Shown piece after piece: positions 5,231 through 5,274 of a stretch of DNA of 5,274 bases. This stretch comes from Candidatus Atribacteria bacterium (GTDB taxonomy: Bacteria > Bipolaricaulota > Bipolaricaulia > UBA7950 > UBA9294): assembly GCA_004525685.1 (NCBI GenBank), contig SPBW01000149.1:1-5274 (forward strand). The letters are read 5' to 3'. The position numbers and the translations under genes are program-made. Within the stretch, counting starts at the first letter, position 1. Every line of letters begins with the position of its first letter. The notes beneath the pieces are model-generated. The model saw only the letters and a program-made list of their open reading frames with translations. It did not search any database and was not told the DNA's origin.

Positions 5231-5274
5231 ATGTCCGAGCGAAGACGACGACGAATCCAGTTCGTATCCGATGC
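5231..5274 (+). CDS. Start of a small MSERRRRRIQFVSD gene, cut by the window end
   Basis: Only 14 full codons are visible. They encode MSERRRRRIQFVSD, preceded by a near-ideal Shine-Dalgarno (AAGGAGG at 5220-5226). Thirteen of the 14 residues match the broken copy at 4742, so this is its paralogue and presumably the intact one. The Arg-rich start suggests nucleic-acid contact, but too little is seen to name the family. The rest of the gene lies beyond the window. Confidence 0.65.
   Translation, partial: MSERRRRRIQFVSD

Overview
The window is bacterial-style DNA with compact genes, Shine-Dalgarno-led starts, one GTG start overlapping the preceding gene, and a base composition near 50-55% GC by eye. 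No rRNA, tRNA or clade marker is present, so I cannot name the organism. Dispersed, structured repeats and broken gene pieces make it look like an accessory region that has been repeatedly rearranged.

Layout. Positions 1-373 hold no supported gene, only repeat debris: motifs ending in CTGACCCC, a 12-bp tandem duplication, and the first copy of a structured repeat of about 90-100 bp. A 434-residue gene (374-1678) follows. It resembles the phosphodiester glycosidase (NAGPA/DUF2233-like) family and is followed at once by the second copy of the structured repeat (about 1690-1788). Positions 1789-1922 hold a possible promoter/operator region.

The main object is a two-gene unit at 1923-4510. The first gene encodes a 716-residue multidomain protein: an N-terminal GNAT acetyltransferase, a PIN nuclease domain with its acidic residues, a degenerate GNAT-like segment, and a C-terminal domain that looks PUA-like. 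The second encodes a 152-residue ASCH (PUA-like) protein. Its GTG start lies 22 nt inside the first gene, so the two are probably translationally coupled. Acetyltransferase, RNase-type and RNA/nucleotide-binding modules in one unit suggest RNA modification, recognition and cleavage, possibly a defence or toxin-antitoxin-like function. This function is inference.

Positions 4511-5274 contain a scar. A small gene starting MSxRRRRRIQFVSD is present at 4742 but breaks after about 14 codons, at a sequence that is the inverted counterpart of the repeat at 107-134. A minus-strand C-terminal fragment of an isoprenylcysteine methyltransferase-like (ICMT) membrane protein follows. A second copy of the MSxRRRRR gene, with matching upstream sequence, then starts at 5231 and leaves the window. 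The inverted repeat pair (107-134 and 4789-4816) brackets all three larger genes.
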